From Pseudarthrobacter sulfonivorans (GTDB taxonomy: Bacteria; Actinomycetota; Actinomycetes; Actinomycetales; Micrococcaceae), in the NCBI RefSeq assembly GCF_024391045.1, contig NZ_JANFCZ010000018.1, forward strand, positions 1-64,000: DNA of 64,000 nt. The letters are read 5' to 3'. Positions 45,418-54,087 of the stretch are shown here, one piece after another (the first letter of the stretch is position 1; the number at the start of each line of letters is the position of its first letter). The notes beneath the pieces are model-generated. The model was given only the letters and a program-made list of their open reading frames with translations. It made no database searches and was not told the DNA's origin. Made by a program: the position numbers and the translations under genes.

Positions 45418-46195
45418 TCAGTCCGCGACCAGAGTGGCGCTTGTTACCGGAGCGGGTCAGGGTGTCGGGCGAGAGGTGGTGCACCAGCTGATCCGCAAGG
45501 GTGTTGCCAGCGCGGTCATCGTCAACGATTACGTCGCTGAGAAGGCTGAAGCCGTAGCGCAGGACATCCGCGATATTGGCGGCCATGCGGTCGCCGCAGC
45601 GTTCGATGTGGGGGACCATGCCCAGGTCGCCGCGGTGTTGCAGCGAGCGACCGCAGAGGTGGGCCCGATCGACATCCTGGTGAACAACGCTGGCAATGGT
45701 GGTGCCGGTGGCGCCACGCAGGACTCTGCGCCATTCTGGGAGAGTGATCCTACTGAGTGGCAGCCCTGGATCGACGTCAACCTCACGGGTGTATTCAACT
45801 GCACTCACACGGTGCTCGGCGGCATGGTGGAGCGTGGCTACGGCCGTGTCATCACGGTGATCTCCGATGCTGGGCGCGTGGGCGAGCCCAACCTCGTCGT
45901 GTACTCAGCCGCGAAGGCGGGGGCTGCGGGCTTCACGCGGGCCATCGCCCGGGCCGGCGGTCGACATGGCGTGACTGCGAACTGCGTTGCGCTGGGTGCT
46001 ACGCGCACGCCGACGACTGCCTTGGACGGGCTCTCTTCGGAGGATGAGCGCCGCTTTCTCCGGAACTACACCGTGAAGCGCTTTGGGCTGCCCGAGGATG
46101 CCGCTGCCGCGATCGTGTTCCTGGCAAGCGAGGAAGCTGGCTGGATAACCACCCAGACGCTCCCCGTAAACGGAGGCTACTCTAGTGCCCTCTAA
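45410..46195 (+). CDS. Short-chain dehydrogenase/reductase
   Basis: A 261-residue NAD(P)-dependent oxidoreductase with TGAGQGVG cofactor motif, NNAGNGG, the catalytic Ser in VISDAG and Tyr-x-x-x-Lys in VYSAAKAG. In this operon, between thiolase and hydratase, it most likely oxidises a 3-hydroxyacyl-CoA or a cyclic alcohol. ATG 45410 has AAGGAG upstream and overlaps the thiolase stop by 8 bp. A longer frame from 45335 is a shadow of the thiolase. Confidence 0.9.
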   Translation: MTSQSATRVALVTGAGQGVGREVVHQLIRKGVASAVIVNDYVAEKAEAVAQDIRDIGGHAVAAAFDVGDHAQVAAVLQRATAEVGPIDILVNNAGNGGAGGATQDSAPFWESDPTEWQPWIDVNLTGVFNCTHTVLGGMVERGYGRVITVISDAGRVGEPNLVVYSAAKAGAAGFTRAIARAGGRHGVTANCVALGATRTPTTALDGLSSEDERRFLRNYTVKRFGLPEDAAAAIVFLASEEAGWITTQTLPVNGGYSSAL

Positions 46196-47057
46196 CGCGC
46201 CCGCAGCCATGAATAACGCGCCCGCAGCCATGAATAACGCGCCCGCAGCCATGAATCGATGGGAGGCCACGTCTCACGAGTTCACGACGCTCAATGTTCG
46301 CCAGTTCGATACTGGCGTGCTCCTCGTTACCCTCGATCGCGAGCGGTCGGCGAACACCATCAGCGCTCAGATGAGCCGGGAGATTCTGCGGCTCGCCGAA
46401 GCGGTCACAGAAGACTCCACAGTCCGAGTGGTTGTCTTGACTGGCTCAGGCCGCTTCTTCTGCGCGGGTGCCGATCTGCGCGACCCCACGCTGGGCACCC
46501 CGGAATGGGTGAGCCTTGGCCGGCAAGCGGTCGACAGCCTGGAGGCGCTCAGTGTGCCAGTGATTGCGGCAGTGAACGGTCCGGCCTTCGGCGGTGGAAC
46601 GGAGATTGCGCTCGCGTGCGACTTCCGTATCGCATCAGAAAAGGCGCTGTTCTCGGTTCCCGAGATCAAGATCGGCATGCTGCCCGGGGCTGGCGGCCTC
46701 ACGCGTCTGCAGTATCTGGTAGGCCCGGCGAAGGCGCGTCGCATGGCCTACAGCGGGTGCGTGGTGGACGCTGCAGAGGCTCGTGTCATGGGTCTGGCCG
46801 ATGAGGTCGTGGCTGCCGATGAGCTCGTCGACTATGCGCTTACCCGAGCCTCGGAGCTTGCCGAATTTGCACCTTACGCCCTCGCGGCGGCGAAAAAGAT
46901 CTTTCTGGACAGTATCGGCATGCCGATCGACGAGGCACTGGCCGCCGATTATTACACGCTCGATCACATGGCGACGCCGGAGCAGGTGCAGGAGTACCGC
47001 GAGAAGGCTGCCCAGCGCGACCCCGCATACGCCAAGATCTTCAATAAGAACGGCTAG
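46185..47057 (+). CDS. Enoyl-CoA hydratase/isomerase family protein with repeated N-terminus
   Basis: A 290-residue crotonase. GRFFCAGADLRD and NGPAFGGGTEIALACDFRIAS form the oxyanion hole and first Glu, and PEIKIGMLPGAGGLTRL holds the second Glu, so hydratase activity is likely. GTG 46185 has CGGAGG nine bases upstream and overlaps the SDR stop. The first 24 residues derive from a 21-bp tandem repeat (46194-46256) that gives three extra in-frame ATGs, so the natural protein may begin at MNRWEATSHEF. Last gene of the ligase operon; an IS5-like remnant follows at once. Confidence 0.9.
   Translation: MPSNAPAAMNNAPAAMNNAPAAMNRWEATSHEFTTLNVRQFDTGVLLVTLDRERSANTISAQMSREILRLAEAVTEDSTVRVVVLTGSGRFFCAGADLRDPTLGTPEWVSLGRQAVDSLEALSVPVIAAVNGPAFGGGTEIALACDFRIASEKALFSVPEIKIGMLPGAGGLTRLQYLVGPAKARRMAYSGCVVDAAEARVMGLADEVVAADELVDYALTRASELAEFAPYALAAAKKIFLDSIGMPIDEALAADYYTLDHMATPEQVQEYREKAAQRDPAYAKIFNKNG
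46194..46256 (+). repeat. 21-bp tandem repeat x3 at the start of the hydratase gene
   Basis: Three identical units, AACGCGCCCGCAGCCATGAA plus a final T, begin at 46194, 46215 and 46236. Each is seven codons and contains an in-frame ATG, so copy number changes would keep the reading frame. Confidence 0.95.
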
Positions 47058-47971
47058 AGCGTGTCTCGTAAAGATTTCTGAGGGAGCTGGGATCGTCGAG
47101 AAATGTCACGATTCCAGCTCCCCTCGGACGAACAATTCGCGCTGATCGCTGATCTCTTGCCCGGTCCAACGGGAAAACAATGGCCCTTTCGGTGATGCCA
47201 GGCAGATGGTGGAGGGCATCATCTACCGATACCGACGTGGGATCGCCTGGCGCGACCTGCCAGCAGCATTCGGGCTGTGGCAGACGGTCTGGCGTTGGCA
47301 TGCACGGATGGCTCGCGAGGGAGAGCTGGGATGTCGTGCAGGCCCGCCTGCACGAACTCGCTGTTACGCGCGGGCTCATTGACTGGTCGGTGTCGGTGGA
47401 CCCGACGATCGCTCCCGCGCATCAGCACGCGACGAACGTGACACGCTTAAAAAGGACCTCTTCGAATTACAAGAATCTGCTGACCGAGCCGCCTGACCAC
47501 GCGATTGGTTGTTCCTGGGGCGGCCTGTCGACGAAGACGCATCAGCTCGTGGAGGGGCCGTGGTCTCCCGCTCGTGGCGTATGCACGTCGGGGCAGGACT
47601 GCGACTCCCCGATGTTCGTGCCGTTGATGGAAAACGTGAGAGTTGGGCGACGTGCACGCCCCGATGCGGCGCTGGGCGACAAAGCCTACTCGTCGCGAGG
47701 GAATCGTTCGTATCTGCGTTGTCGCTGTATTGAACCGGTGATTCTCGAGCCCCGTAACCAGCAGGGGCACTGGAAACGACGTGGCGCAAAGGGTGAGGCC
47801 ACCGAAGTTCGAGCGGAGAAGTATCGGGTCGAAACGTGATCGAGCGTGGCTACTGCCGATTGAAGCAGTGGCGAGGGCTCGTGACCCGGTACGACAAGCT
47901 CGCGTTGTGTACCGGGTCACGGTGGTTCTCAGCGCTGTTGTGGCCTGGCTGAACCATTTACTAGACACTCC
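47058..47971 (+). mobile_element. IS5-family insertion sequence, decayed
   Basis: Ends are imperfect inverted repeats: GTGTCTCGTAAA at 47061-47072 and TTTACTAGACAC at 47957-47968. Inside, fragments of an IS5/IS427-type transposase are readable in several frames: SRFQLPSDEQFALIADLLPG (from 47103), QMVEGIIYRYRRGIAWRDLPAAFG, and at the 3' end ERGYCRLKQWRGLVTRYDKLA. Several frameshifts and stops make it non-functional. It lies immediately after the hydratase stop, so it may interrupt the original operon. Confidence 0.85.
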
Positions 47972-47975
47972 CTAA
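47103..47975 (+). pseudogene. IS5-type transposase pseudogene
   Basis: DDE transposase broken by at least four frame changes. Recognisable pieces are the N-terminal DUF4096-like domain (IIYRYRRGIAWRDLPAAFGLWQTVWRWH) and the C-terminal Glu helix ERGYCRLKQWRGLVTRYDK. The central part with the second Asp is scrambled. Confidence 0.8.
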
Positions 47976-48255
47976 ACCGCGGAACGGCTCTGGACATCCG
48001 TCAGCGGGTCCGGGTGAAGTGAGTCGGACGGTGGCGGCGGTGTTGCTTGGCCTGTGCGCGCCAGCCAACACCGTACCGTCTGGAGGCTTCACCCCTCACA
48101 GGTGCATGCAGGCCGGATGCCTCTATTGCGAACCTAGCGTCCGCGCATTAGAGTAACTAACTAGGCAGTTATGTTTAGTTGGTCTGCACACTTGAGCAGC
48201 CAGCGCGGTTGGAGTGGACGGCCACCTGATTCCAATTCATAGCGAAGGAGAATCC
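47972..48255. other. Intergenic region with long imperfect inverted repeat and operator
   Basis: Between the IS remnant and the ABC operon. Bases 48012-48095 form an imperfect inverted repeat with arms of about 36-40 bases (GGGTGAAG ... CGGTGTTG against CAACACCG ... CTTCACCC) around an 8-base loop. The operator at 48152 and the ABC promoter follow. Confidence 0.6.
48152..48173 (+). promoter_or_regulatory. Island TetR-type operator (site 5)
   Basis: GTAACTAACTAGGCAGTTAT contains both half-sites (GTAACT and AGTTAT, 8 bp apart). It lies about 100 bp upstream of the small ORF that precedes the ABC transporter genes. Confidence 0.65.
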
Positions 48256-48333
48256 GTGACGTGTTCTTTTCAAGCGGAGACGCCCATCAAGGCGGCTCGC
48301 CCGGAGCATCGTAGAGCTGTGCTCGATGACTGA
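48256..48333 (+). CDS. Possible 25-residue leader peptide before ABC transporter
   Basis: GTG at 48256 has a good AAGGAG seven bases upstream and is followed by 25 codons (beginning VTCSFQAETPIKAARPEH) with a TGA at 48331 that overlaps the ATG of the next frame. It could be a leader peptide coupling translation into the ATPase gene, or the stub of a deleted gene. No homology is recognised. Confidence 0.4.
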   Translation: MTCSFQAETPIKAARPEHRRAVLDD

Positions 48334-49204
48334 TTTTCCCCCTCATGTAGTGATGACCGATACAAACACGAAGGCAGTGAACATGAGTAATACGGTCAGC
48401 GTTGACCATCTGGATGGGCAGTCCCCGCCCCAGATCCAGTATTCGTCGGTGGGACGCAGGTTCGACGGCCCCGTGGGCTCGTTCCAGGCGGTGACCGACA
48501 TCGAACTCACGATCGAACGCGGTGAGTTCATCTGCGTCATCGGCCCCAGTGGTTGCGGCAAGAGCACGCTGCTGAACATGGCGGCGGGTCTGTTGACCCC
48601 GAGCATCGGTGACGTGAGCTATCAGGGCAAGCCTGTTCGCGAGATCAACACCGATGTGGGGTACGTAACCCAGAAAGACTCCCTGCTGCCGTGGCGAACG
48701 GTGGCCGGAAACGTCGCCCTTCCCCTCGAACTGCACAACCTGCCCCGATCCGAACGAGGCGACAGGGTGAGCCGGATGCTCAAGCAGGTTGGGCTGTCGA
48801 AGTTCGCGGGCCACTACCCCTCGCAGCTCTCAGGCGGAATGCGCAAGCGGGCCATGCTGGCTCAGACTTGGATCTACGAGCCGCACACGCTGCTGATGGA
48901 CGAGCCCTTCGGCGCTCTTGATGCGCAGCTGCGCACGAACCTCCAGACTGAGCTTCTCGGGAGGTGTGAGCGAGACGGCACGACCGTGGTGTTTGTGACG
49001 CACGATCTCGAAGAAGCGATTCTTCTCGCTGACCGGGTTGTGGTCTTCTCGGCGGCTCCCGGACGCATCATCCACGTCGAGAAGATAGAGCTCGAGCGTC
49101 CGCGCGACCTCATGGAGCTTCGCACCACCCCCGAGTTCCTCGATGTGTGGAAACGCCTTTGGAACCTCCTAGAAGAACAGATCAACCCCGCAGAGGTCCG
49201 CTAA
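48326..49204 (+). CDS. ABC transporter ATPase (SsuB/TauB/ThiZ-like)
   Basis: ATPase of the nitrate/sulfonate/taurine/pyrimidine importer class, 292 residues. Walker A is GPSGCGKS, the Q-loop TQKDSLLPWRTV, the signature LSGGMRKR, Walker B TLLMDEPFGALD and the switch THDLEEA. The start is uncertain: ATG 48326 overlaps the small ORF, but ATG 48353 and ATG 48383 (GAAGG upstream) lose no conserved sequence. It forms an operon with the permease and binding protein that follow. Confidence 0.9.
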   Translation: MTDFPPHVVMTDTNTKAVNMSNTVSVDHLDGQSPPQIQYSSVGRRFDGPVGSFQAVTDIELTIERGEFICVIGPSGCGKSTLLNMAAGLLTPSIGDVSYQGKPVREINTDVGYVTQKDSLLPWRTVAGNVALPLELHNLPRSERGDRVSRMLKQVGLSKFAGHYPSQLSGGMRKRAMLAQTWIYEPHTLLMDEPFGALDAQLRTNLQTELLGRCERDGTTVVFVTHDLEEAILLADRVVVFSAAPGRIIHVEKIELERPRDLMELRTTPEFLDVWKRLWNLLEEQINPAEVR

Positions 49205-50094
49205 TGACTATGAGCAGTAGACAGAGCCCCGCCCTTGCCGACCGCGTACAGAAGCCCGGCGCGGTTTCAGTCGCTCCTTCGGTGTCTCAACAGAAGAAGA
49301 ATAAGCGTTTCAAACAGCGAGTAGTGACTATCGTGTCGCAGCTCGTCTTGCTGGTCGCGCTACTTCTCCTATGGGAGTTTGGCTCGGGCCCCCCTGGCCA
49401 GCCGGGAGTGTTCATTGACATCTTCGCGATGAGCAAGCCCTCAGAGATCTGGGGTGCGCTGGCCACCTATGCAGAGCGTGGCGTGCTGTGGAGCAACATT
49501 GCGGTCACGTACAAGATCACACTCATCGGCTTCGTCATCGGTGCGCTCATCGGCTTCGTGTTTGGGCTCGTGCTGGGCCTGAACCGCTACCTGGCCGCCG
49601 TGCTGAGCCCATTCATCGCTGCACTGTACTCGACGCCGCGCCTGGCACTCATCCCGGTCTTCATTCTGTGGTTCGGTATCGGCGACGGCTCGAAGATCGC
49701 GCTCGTTGCCAGCGTGGTGCTGTTCCTCGTCTTCTTTGCCACCTTTGCTGGCGTCAAGGACGTCGACTCCGAGATTCTCGACCGGATGCGGTTGATGCGA
49801 GCCAACGGCTTCGACATCGGGCGTAAGGCGATCCTGCCCTCAGCAACGAACCACATCATTGAGGGGCTGAGCGTCTCGGGGCCAATGGCGCTTGTGGCCG
49901 CGGTAACCGCGGAAATGCTCTCGTCGAACAGTGGCATGGGCTTCTTGCTGGTTCGCGCTGCGGGTCAGTTTGACACCGCGGGCGTGTTCGCGAGCATCAC
50001 GGTGCTGGCGATTATGGGCAGCCTACTCATGGGTGTGACTAAGGTCGCCGAGACGCGACTGCTGCGCTGGAGGGCAACCCCTCGCACCAACTAG
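49204..50094 (+). CDS. ABC transporter permease (SsuC/ThiX-like)
   Basis: A 296-residue membrane subunit with six helices after a basic cytoplasmic extension of about 45 residues. The coupling loop is RMRLMRANGFDIGRKAILPSATNHIIEGLSVSGPMAL, followed by AVTAEMLSSNSGMGFLL, typical of the sulfonate/pyrimidine permease group. ATG 49204 overlaps the ATPase stop (TAATG). Confidence 0.92.
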   Translation: MTMSSRQSPALADRVQKPGAVSVAPSVSQQKKNKRFKQRVVTIVSQLVLLVALLLLWEFGSGPPGQPGVFIDIFAMSKPSEIWGALATYAERGVLWSNIAVTYKITLIGFVIGALIGFVFGLVLGLNRYLAAVLSPFIAALYSTPRLALIPVFILWFGIGDGSKIALVASVVLFLVFFATFAGVKDVDSEILDRMRLMRANGFDIGRKAILPSATNHIIEGLSVSGPMALVAAVTAEMLSSNSGMGFLLVRAAGQFDTAGVFASITVLAIMGSLLMGVTKVAETRLLRWRATPRTN

Positions 50095-50197
50095 CCGGCA
50101 CCAACGAGCTGACAGCGCTCGCGGGCAGGCGCGCGACAAATCTGTATGTTCCCTGTTTTCCGATCTACCAAACCGTAATTGAAAGGAAGTCCATACT

Positions 50198-51289
50198 GTG
50201 CTCAAGACAAGTCAACGGCGACTCAAGCGAGCAGCGGGGGCTGTGACCGCAGCCGTGCTGGCCATCTCACTGGCGGCCTGCGCCGGCTCGGCGGAGCCCG
50301 CCGCCACGGGATCGGCTGAGGGGGGTGCTTCGGCAACGGAGACGATCCGCCTCGCGAACTTCGGTACCTTCCCCAACGCAATGCCACTGATGTGGGCGAT
50401 CGAGGGCGGGTACTTCGATAAGCAAAACGTCAAGGTCGAGCTGCTCCCTGCGATGCTCAACGCCACCGACATGGTGAACGCTGTGATGAACGACGAAGCC
50501 GATCTCGCAATGACCGCACCCTCCGCAATTGCGTTTGCGCGCTCCGCAGGCCGGCCGGCCGTGAATGTCGGCACCGTCATGATGGGGTATTCGCTTGAGA
50601 TCGGCTTCACCCCCGAGACCGTCGCGAAGCTCGAGGCCAAGGGCATCACCAAGGACTCGCCCCTAAAGGAGCGTGTCGAGGCGTTGAAGGGGATGACCCT
50701 TGGCTCCTTCACCGCGGGCTCTTCGACGGACGCGGCGTTCCGGTATCTCGTGAAGGAGAACGGAGTGGATCCCGATCATGATATGACGCTTCAGCCAATT
50801 GCTGATCAGGCTGCTCAGGTCGCTGCGCTACGGGCAAAGCGGATCGACGGGCTCGTCGCGACTGCTCCGGGCAACGTCACTGCGGCTGCCGCGAATGGTA
50901 CGGCCATTACGTGGGACTTCTGGACCGGTGACAAACTCCTGCCCAAGGTCGGAATGATCATCTTCGCCGGTTCGGAAGAATCGATTAAGAAGAAGCCGGA
51001 GGCGATTCAGCGCTTCCTCGAAGCGGTCTCCGAGGCCCGTGCAGACATCGTCGCTGGCTTGAGCGCCGAGGACTCGGCGAAGCTCAAGAAGGTCATGGGT
51101 GCCGACATGCCGGATGGCGTCTGGCAGACCACGCTCGACTCCCTGTCAAAACTTATGGGTGAGCCCTTCACAATGACCGATGCGTCATGGGAATCGACCA
51201 TGACGCTGGTGAACCTACAGTCGGACACGCCGATTAAGGTGCCCGCATCGGAGGCCATCAATAACACCTTTGCGGAGCTGATCAAGTAG
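50198..51289 (+). CDS. ABC transporter binding lipoprotein, NMT1/THI5-like
   Basis: A 363-residue receptor with lipoprotein signal ending SLAAC (Cys28). The mature protein starts TIRLANFGTFPNAMPLMWAIEGGYFDKQNVKVELLPAM, the SsuA/THI5-like fold that binds sulfonates, nitrate, aromatic acids or pyrimidines. AAGGAAG precedes the GTG. It likely captures the compound degraded by the island. The RutA-like enzyme downstream makes a heterocycle or an organosulfur compound worth considering. Confidence 0.9.
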   Translation: MLKTSQRRLKRAAGAVTAAVLAISLAACAGSAEPAATGSAEGGASATETIRLANFGTFPNAMPLMWAIEGGYFDKQNVKVELLPAMLNATDMVNAVMNDEADLAMTAPSAIAFARSAGRPAVNVGTVMMGYSLEIGFTPETVAKLEAKGITKDSPLKERVEALKGMTLGSFTAGSSTDAAFRYLVKENGVDPDHDMTLQPIADQAAQVAALRAKRIDGLVATAPGNVTAAAANGTAITWDFWTGDKLLPKVGMIIFAGSEESIKKKPEAIQRFLEAVSEARADIVAGLSAEDSAKLKKVMGADMPDGVWQTTLDSLSKLMGEPFTMTDASWESTMTLVNLQSDTPIKVPASEAINNTFAELIK

Positions 51290-51349
51290 CTCTATCCTGA
51301 AGTTAAGTTGGACAGAACGTCAGGAACCCTGCCATGGGTGAATTCTGGG

Positions 51350-52144
51350 GGTCGTTGCAACACCGATGGTGTCTAGTTCGTCAATAGTAGGTCACGCAGG
51401 CGCTCGGCTGGGGTATCCCAGCCGAGCGTTTTGCGGGGGCGGGCGTTGAGCTCCTGGGCGACGTGCTCGAGGTCCTCGGGACCGTAGACGGACAGGTCCG
51501 TGCCGTTGGGGGGAAGTACTGGCGCAGCAGCCCGTTGGTGTTTTCGTTGGACCCGGCGCTGCCAGGGGCTGGCCGGGTCGCAGAAGTAGACGTCCATGTC
51601 GGTGGCGATGCTGAAGGCCTTGTATTTGGCCATTTCGGCGCCCTGGTCCCAGGTCAGGGATCCGCGCAGGTGTGCCGGTCAGGTGACCGTGGTCTTGATG
51701 AGCCCGTCGCGTACCAATTCGGCGTTGTGGTCGGTGAGCAGGTGCACGAGCATCACGTACCGCGTGGTGCGTTCCACCAGCGCGGCGAGCGCGGATTGGT
51801 TGTAGGCGCCGGTGATGAGTTCGCCCCCAGTGGCCCCGGACTGCACGGTCTTCGACCTCGGGGCGTCGTTCGGAGATATTGATCATCGGGTCCCGGAAAC
51901 GACTGGTGCGTTCCTCCGGTTTCTTGTGGGGCTTGCGGCGGGTCCGCCCGGTGCGCAGGGCGTCCTTGGCCTGGTAGATCGTTTCGTGGCTCACGCGCAT
52001 CTGCCCATCATCGCGATATTCCTTGATCAGCAAGTTGGAGATCTGTTCGGGCGAGCACCGGGTGAGCAGCTTGTCCTTCACGAAATCCCGCAGCCGCTCG
52101 TTGCCGTTCAGCTTACTGACTTTGGGCCGGGGCCGGCGTGCCAC
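51350..52144 (-). pseudogene. IS30-family transposase, C-terminal part, frameshifted
   Basis: Minus-strand IS30 transposase pieces. 52144 to about 51870 reads MARRPRPKVSKLNGNERLRD ... SPEQISNLLIKEY ... MRVSHETIYQ. After frameshifts, 51633-51373 reads MAKYKAFSIATDMDVYFCDP ... WDTPAERLRDLL to its stop. The terminal repeat GGTCGTTGCAACACC is at 51350-51364. At least two frameshifts and an in-frame stop near 51680 inactivate it. Its N-terminal counterpart may be the fragment at 56345-56962. Confidence 0.85.
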
Positions 52145-52145
52145 A

Positions 52146-52399
52146 GCGCCCCGGCGTTGACTGGGCGTCCACCAGGGTCTTGCCCTTCAGGGATGCCCGA
52201 AGGTCTTCGATGGCGCGTTGGTGGGGCAGGTAGGAGATGTTGCCCAGGGTCTCGTGCTTGACCTTGCCGTCTTGGCGGTAGGGCGGCGTATCAGGGCGGA
52301 CCGGTATTCGACCTCCACGCCGGCCTTGTTCACCCGGCGGGTGGTGTTAATGGCTACGTGCATGGGCTTGATGTCCGGTTCCATGGCAGCCAAGTACAC
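52146..52399 (-). pseudogene. IS1634-like transposase N-terminal remnant
   Basis: The minus strand reads VAINTTRRVNKAGVEVEYRS followed, with a frame change, by KVKHETLGNISYLPHQRAIE and LRASLKGKTLVDAQ. This is the usual opening of IS1634-family transposases (KVKHETLGNLSYLP). It is cut by the IS30 copy to its left. Confidence 0.7.
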
Positions 52400-52677
52400 C
52401 TGATAGGCCGGTATTGGAAGGCTTTTAGTGAATATTTTAGGGGCTACAGTTTTCGGCCCAAAACGCGGATTTACTCCGGAACCATGCGGTTCCGGAGTAA
52501 ATCCCTAACGTAACTTCCGTCTATCGCCCATGCCATGCAATACCCGGGCGGGGCTCGTTGTGGTCACGTATCAAGCCCTCGACGGTGAACCCATCGAGGG
52601 CTTGATACGTAGGCGGATCTGCGCCTCGCCCCCTATACATATTGCGCCGTCGTGAAGAGCCTCTCTGAGGCTAGGAT
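52400..52677. other. Non-coding spacer with two perfect hairpins
   Basis: No gene is seen. Two perfect 17-bp inverted repeats follow each other: 52467-52483 with 52488-52504 (4-base loop ATGC), and 52566-52582 with 52594-52610 (11-base loop). Neither has a T-run. They may be termini or recombination sites of a lost element, or strong mRNA ends. Confidence 0.7.
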
Positions 52678-53076
52678 TTACTGCTTGAACGCCGTCAACC
52701 AGTCGCGCTCCTGATCGGTCATGGGGCGAGACGCGCTCTTGTCCACGAGCACGACGACAACCTCGGCCTCCGCCGCCATCACGTCATCGACCTTCACGGC
52801 GTAGTTCAGCTGGAACGAAGATCTGCCGATTCGGCCAACCGAGCAGTTCACGTGCACGAATTCATGCTCCAGCGTGACTGGCATGAGGTACCGTATGCGG
52901 GTCTCAGCGACCACAAACCCGCTCGCCATCAGGTCCGAACCGGTTTCTTTGTGCATGCGGGTGAACATAGCCACCCGATTGATTTCGCAGTAGCTCAGGT
53001 AGACGGGGCTATTCACATGGCCAAACATGTCAATGTCATTGAAGCGGACGGGCACGTTGACGTGGAACTCGGTCAT
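52678..53076 (-). CDS. Hotdog-fold acyl-CoA thioesterase (4HBT/YbgC type)
   Basis: A 132-residue thioesterase. RFNDIDMFGHVNSPVYLSYCE carries the catalytic Asp of the 4-hydroxybenzoyl-CoA-thioesterase class and the GHVN turn. ATG 53076 has AAGGAG upstream; the longer frame to 53172 has no support. It may release CoA from a dead-end or final acyl-CoA of the pathway. Confidence 0.88.
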   Translation of the reverse strand: MTEFHVNVPVRFNDIDMFGHVNSPVYLSYCEINRVAMFTRMHKETGSDLMASGFVVAETRIRYLMPVTLEHEFVHVNCSVGRIGRSSFQLNYAVKVDDVMAAEAEVVVVLVDKSASRPMTDQERDWLTAFKQ

Positions 53077-53180
53077 GTGTTCTCCTTGGGCGTTCCGGAA
53101 AAGATTGAAGAGACGAATGGGGGACTCGCGCGGGCGCCCGTGAGAGGATCTTCCGCGAGTGTCAGTGCACATACAAGGTG

Positions 53181-53205
53181 GCCCGCCTTCTTCTCGAAGG
53201 CGGGC
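53181..53205 (-). terminator. Hairpin between SDR and thioesterase genes
   Basis: GCCCGCCTTC (53181-53190) pairs perfectly with GAAGGCGGGC (53196-53205) around TTCTC, 22 bp after the SDR stop. T-run lacking. Confidence 0.5.
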
Positions 53206-53226
53206 TAGTGTGTGCGGCGAAGCCGA

Positions 53227-53982
53227 CTACTGGGGCGCCATCCGAAGCGCGCCATCCATCCGCACCGTCTCGCCGTTCAGGTAGTCGTGCTCGGCGAGCA
53301 TCGCCACGAGCTGCGCGTATTCGTCAGGGCGCGCCAGACGTGCGGGGAAGGGGACGCCAGCGGCAAGACCAGCGCGGTACTCATCGCTCACGGTGGCCAG
53401 CATGGGCGTGTCGACAATGCCGGGGGCGATCGTGTTGACTCGGATGCCGTAACGCGCCAGGTCGCGCGCAGCGACGATCGTCATCGCGACAACGCCACCC
53501 TTGGACGCGGCGTAGGCGGCCTGGCCGATCTGCCCCTCGTACGCGGCAACCGACGCCGTGTTGACGATTAGTCCGCGCTGTCCCTGCTCGTCGGCGGTGT
53601 TGGTGACCATCTTCTCCGCAGCGAGCCGCATCACGTTGAATGTGCCCACGAGATTGATGTTGATGGTGCGCTGGAACGTCTCGAGGTCGTGCGCACCTCG
53701 CGATGAGAGGATGCGCTGTGCCGGTCCGATGCCGGCACAGTTCACCGCGAGTCGCAGCTGTCCATCCTCGATCGCTGCGATTGCCTGCGTGACCTGCGTT
53801 TCGTCGGTCACATCGGCTGGCACGTACGTAACCCGGTCGGCCGTCGCGTCTACCCGTGCAATTGATGAGGCCAGGTCGATGCCAACAACGGTGGCGCCCC
53901 GCGCGAGCAGGGCCTCCACCGTCGCAGCGCCGAGCCCCGAAGCGGCCCCCGTCACCAGGGCAGTTGTGTTCGTAAGGTCCAT
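53227..53982 (-). CDS. SDR, 3-hydroxyacyl-CoA dehydrogenase type II-like
   Basis: A 251-residue SDR with TGAASGLG, NCAGIGPA, Ser in IVNTAS, YAASK and RVNTIAPGIVDTPML, closest in style to HSD10-type 3-hydroxy-2-methylacyl-CoA dehydrogenases. ATG 53982 has GAAGGA upstream; a longer frame to 54042 is not supported. It would oxidise a 3-hydroxyacyl-CoA made by the hydratase, or a branched-chain analogue. Confidence 0.88.
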   Translation of the reverse strand: MDLTNTTALVTGAASGLGAATVEALLARGATVVGIDLASSIARVDATADRVTYVPADVTDETQVTQAIAAIEDGQLRLAVNCAGIGPAQRILSSRGAHDLETFQRTININLVGTFNVMRLAAEKMVTNTADEQGQRGLIVNTASVAAYEGQIGQAAYAASKGGVVAMTIVAARDLARYGIRVNTIAPGIVDTPMLATVSDEYRAGLAAGVPFPARLARPDEYAQLVAMLAEHDYLNGETVRMDGALRMAPQ

Positions 53983-54087
53983 GTCAATTCCTTCGTCTTG
54001 AAATGCTGAAGTTGAAGAACCGTATGCGCACCATCTGCGCACACCCGCGGCTCAGCGGTTGATCCCTGAGCGTGCTTTGTGAACTCA

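Noticed and set aside
46194..46256. Possible CRISPR or iteron array
   Set aside because: The repeats are contiguous, have no spacers and are in frame with the hydratase gene.
52467..52610. Riboswitch or other structured RNA
   Set aside because: Only simple perfect hairpins are present, with no conserved core or adjacent 5' leader of a gene in the right direction.
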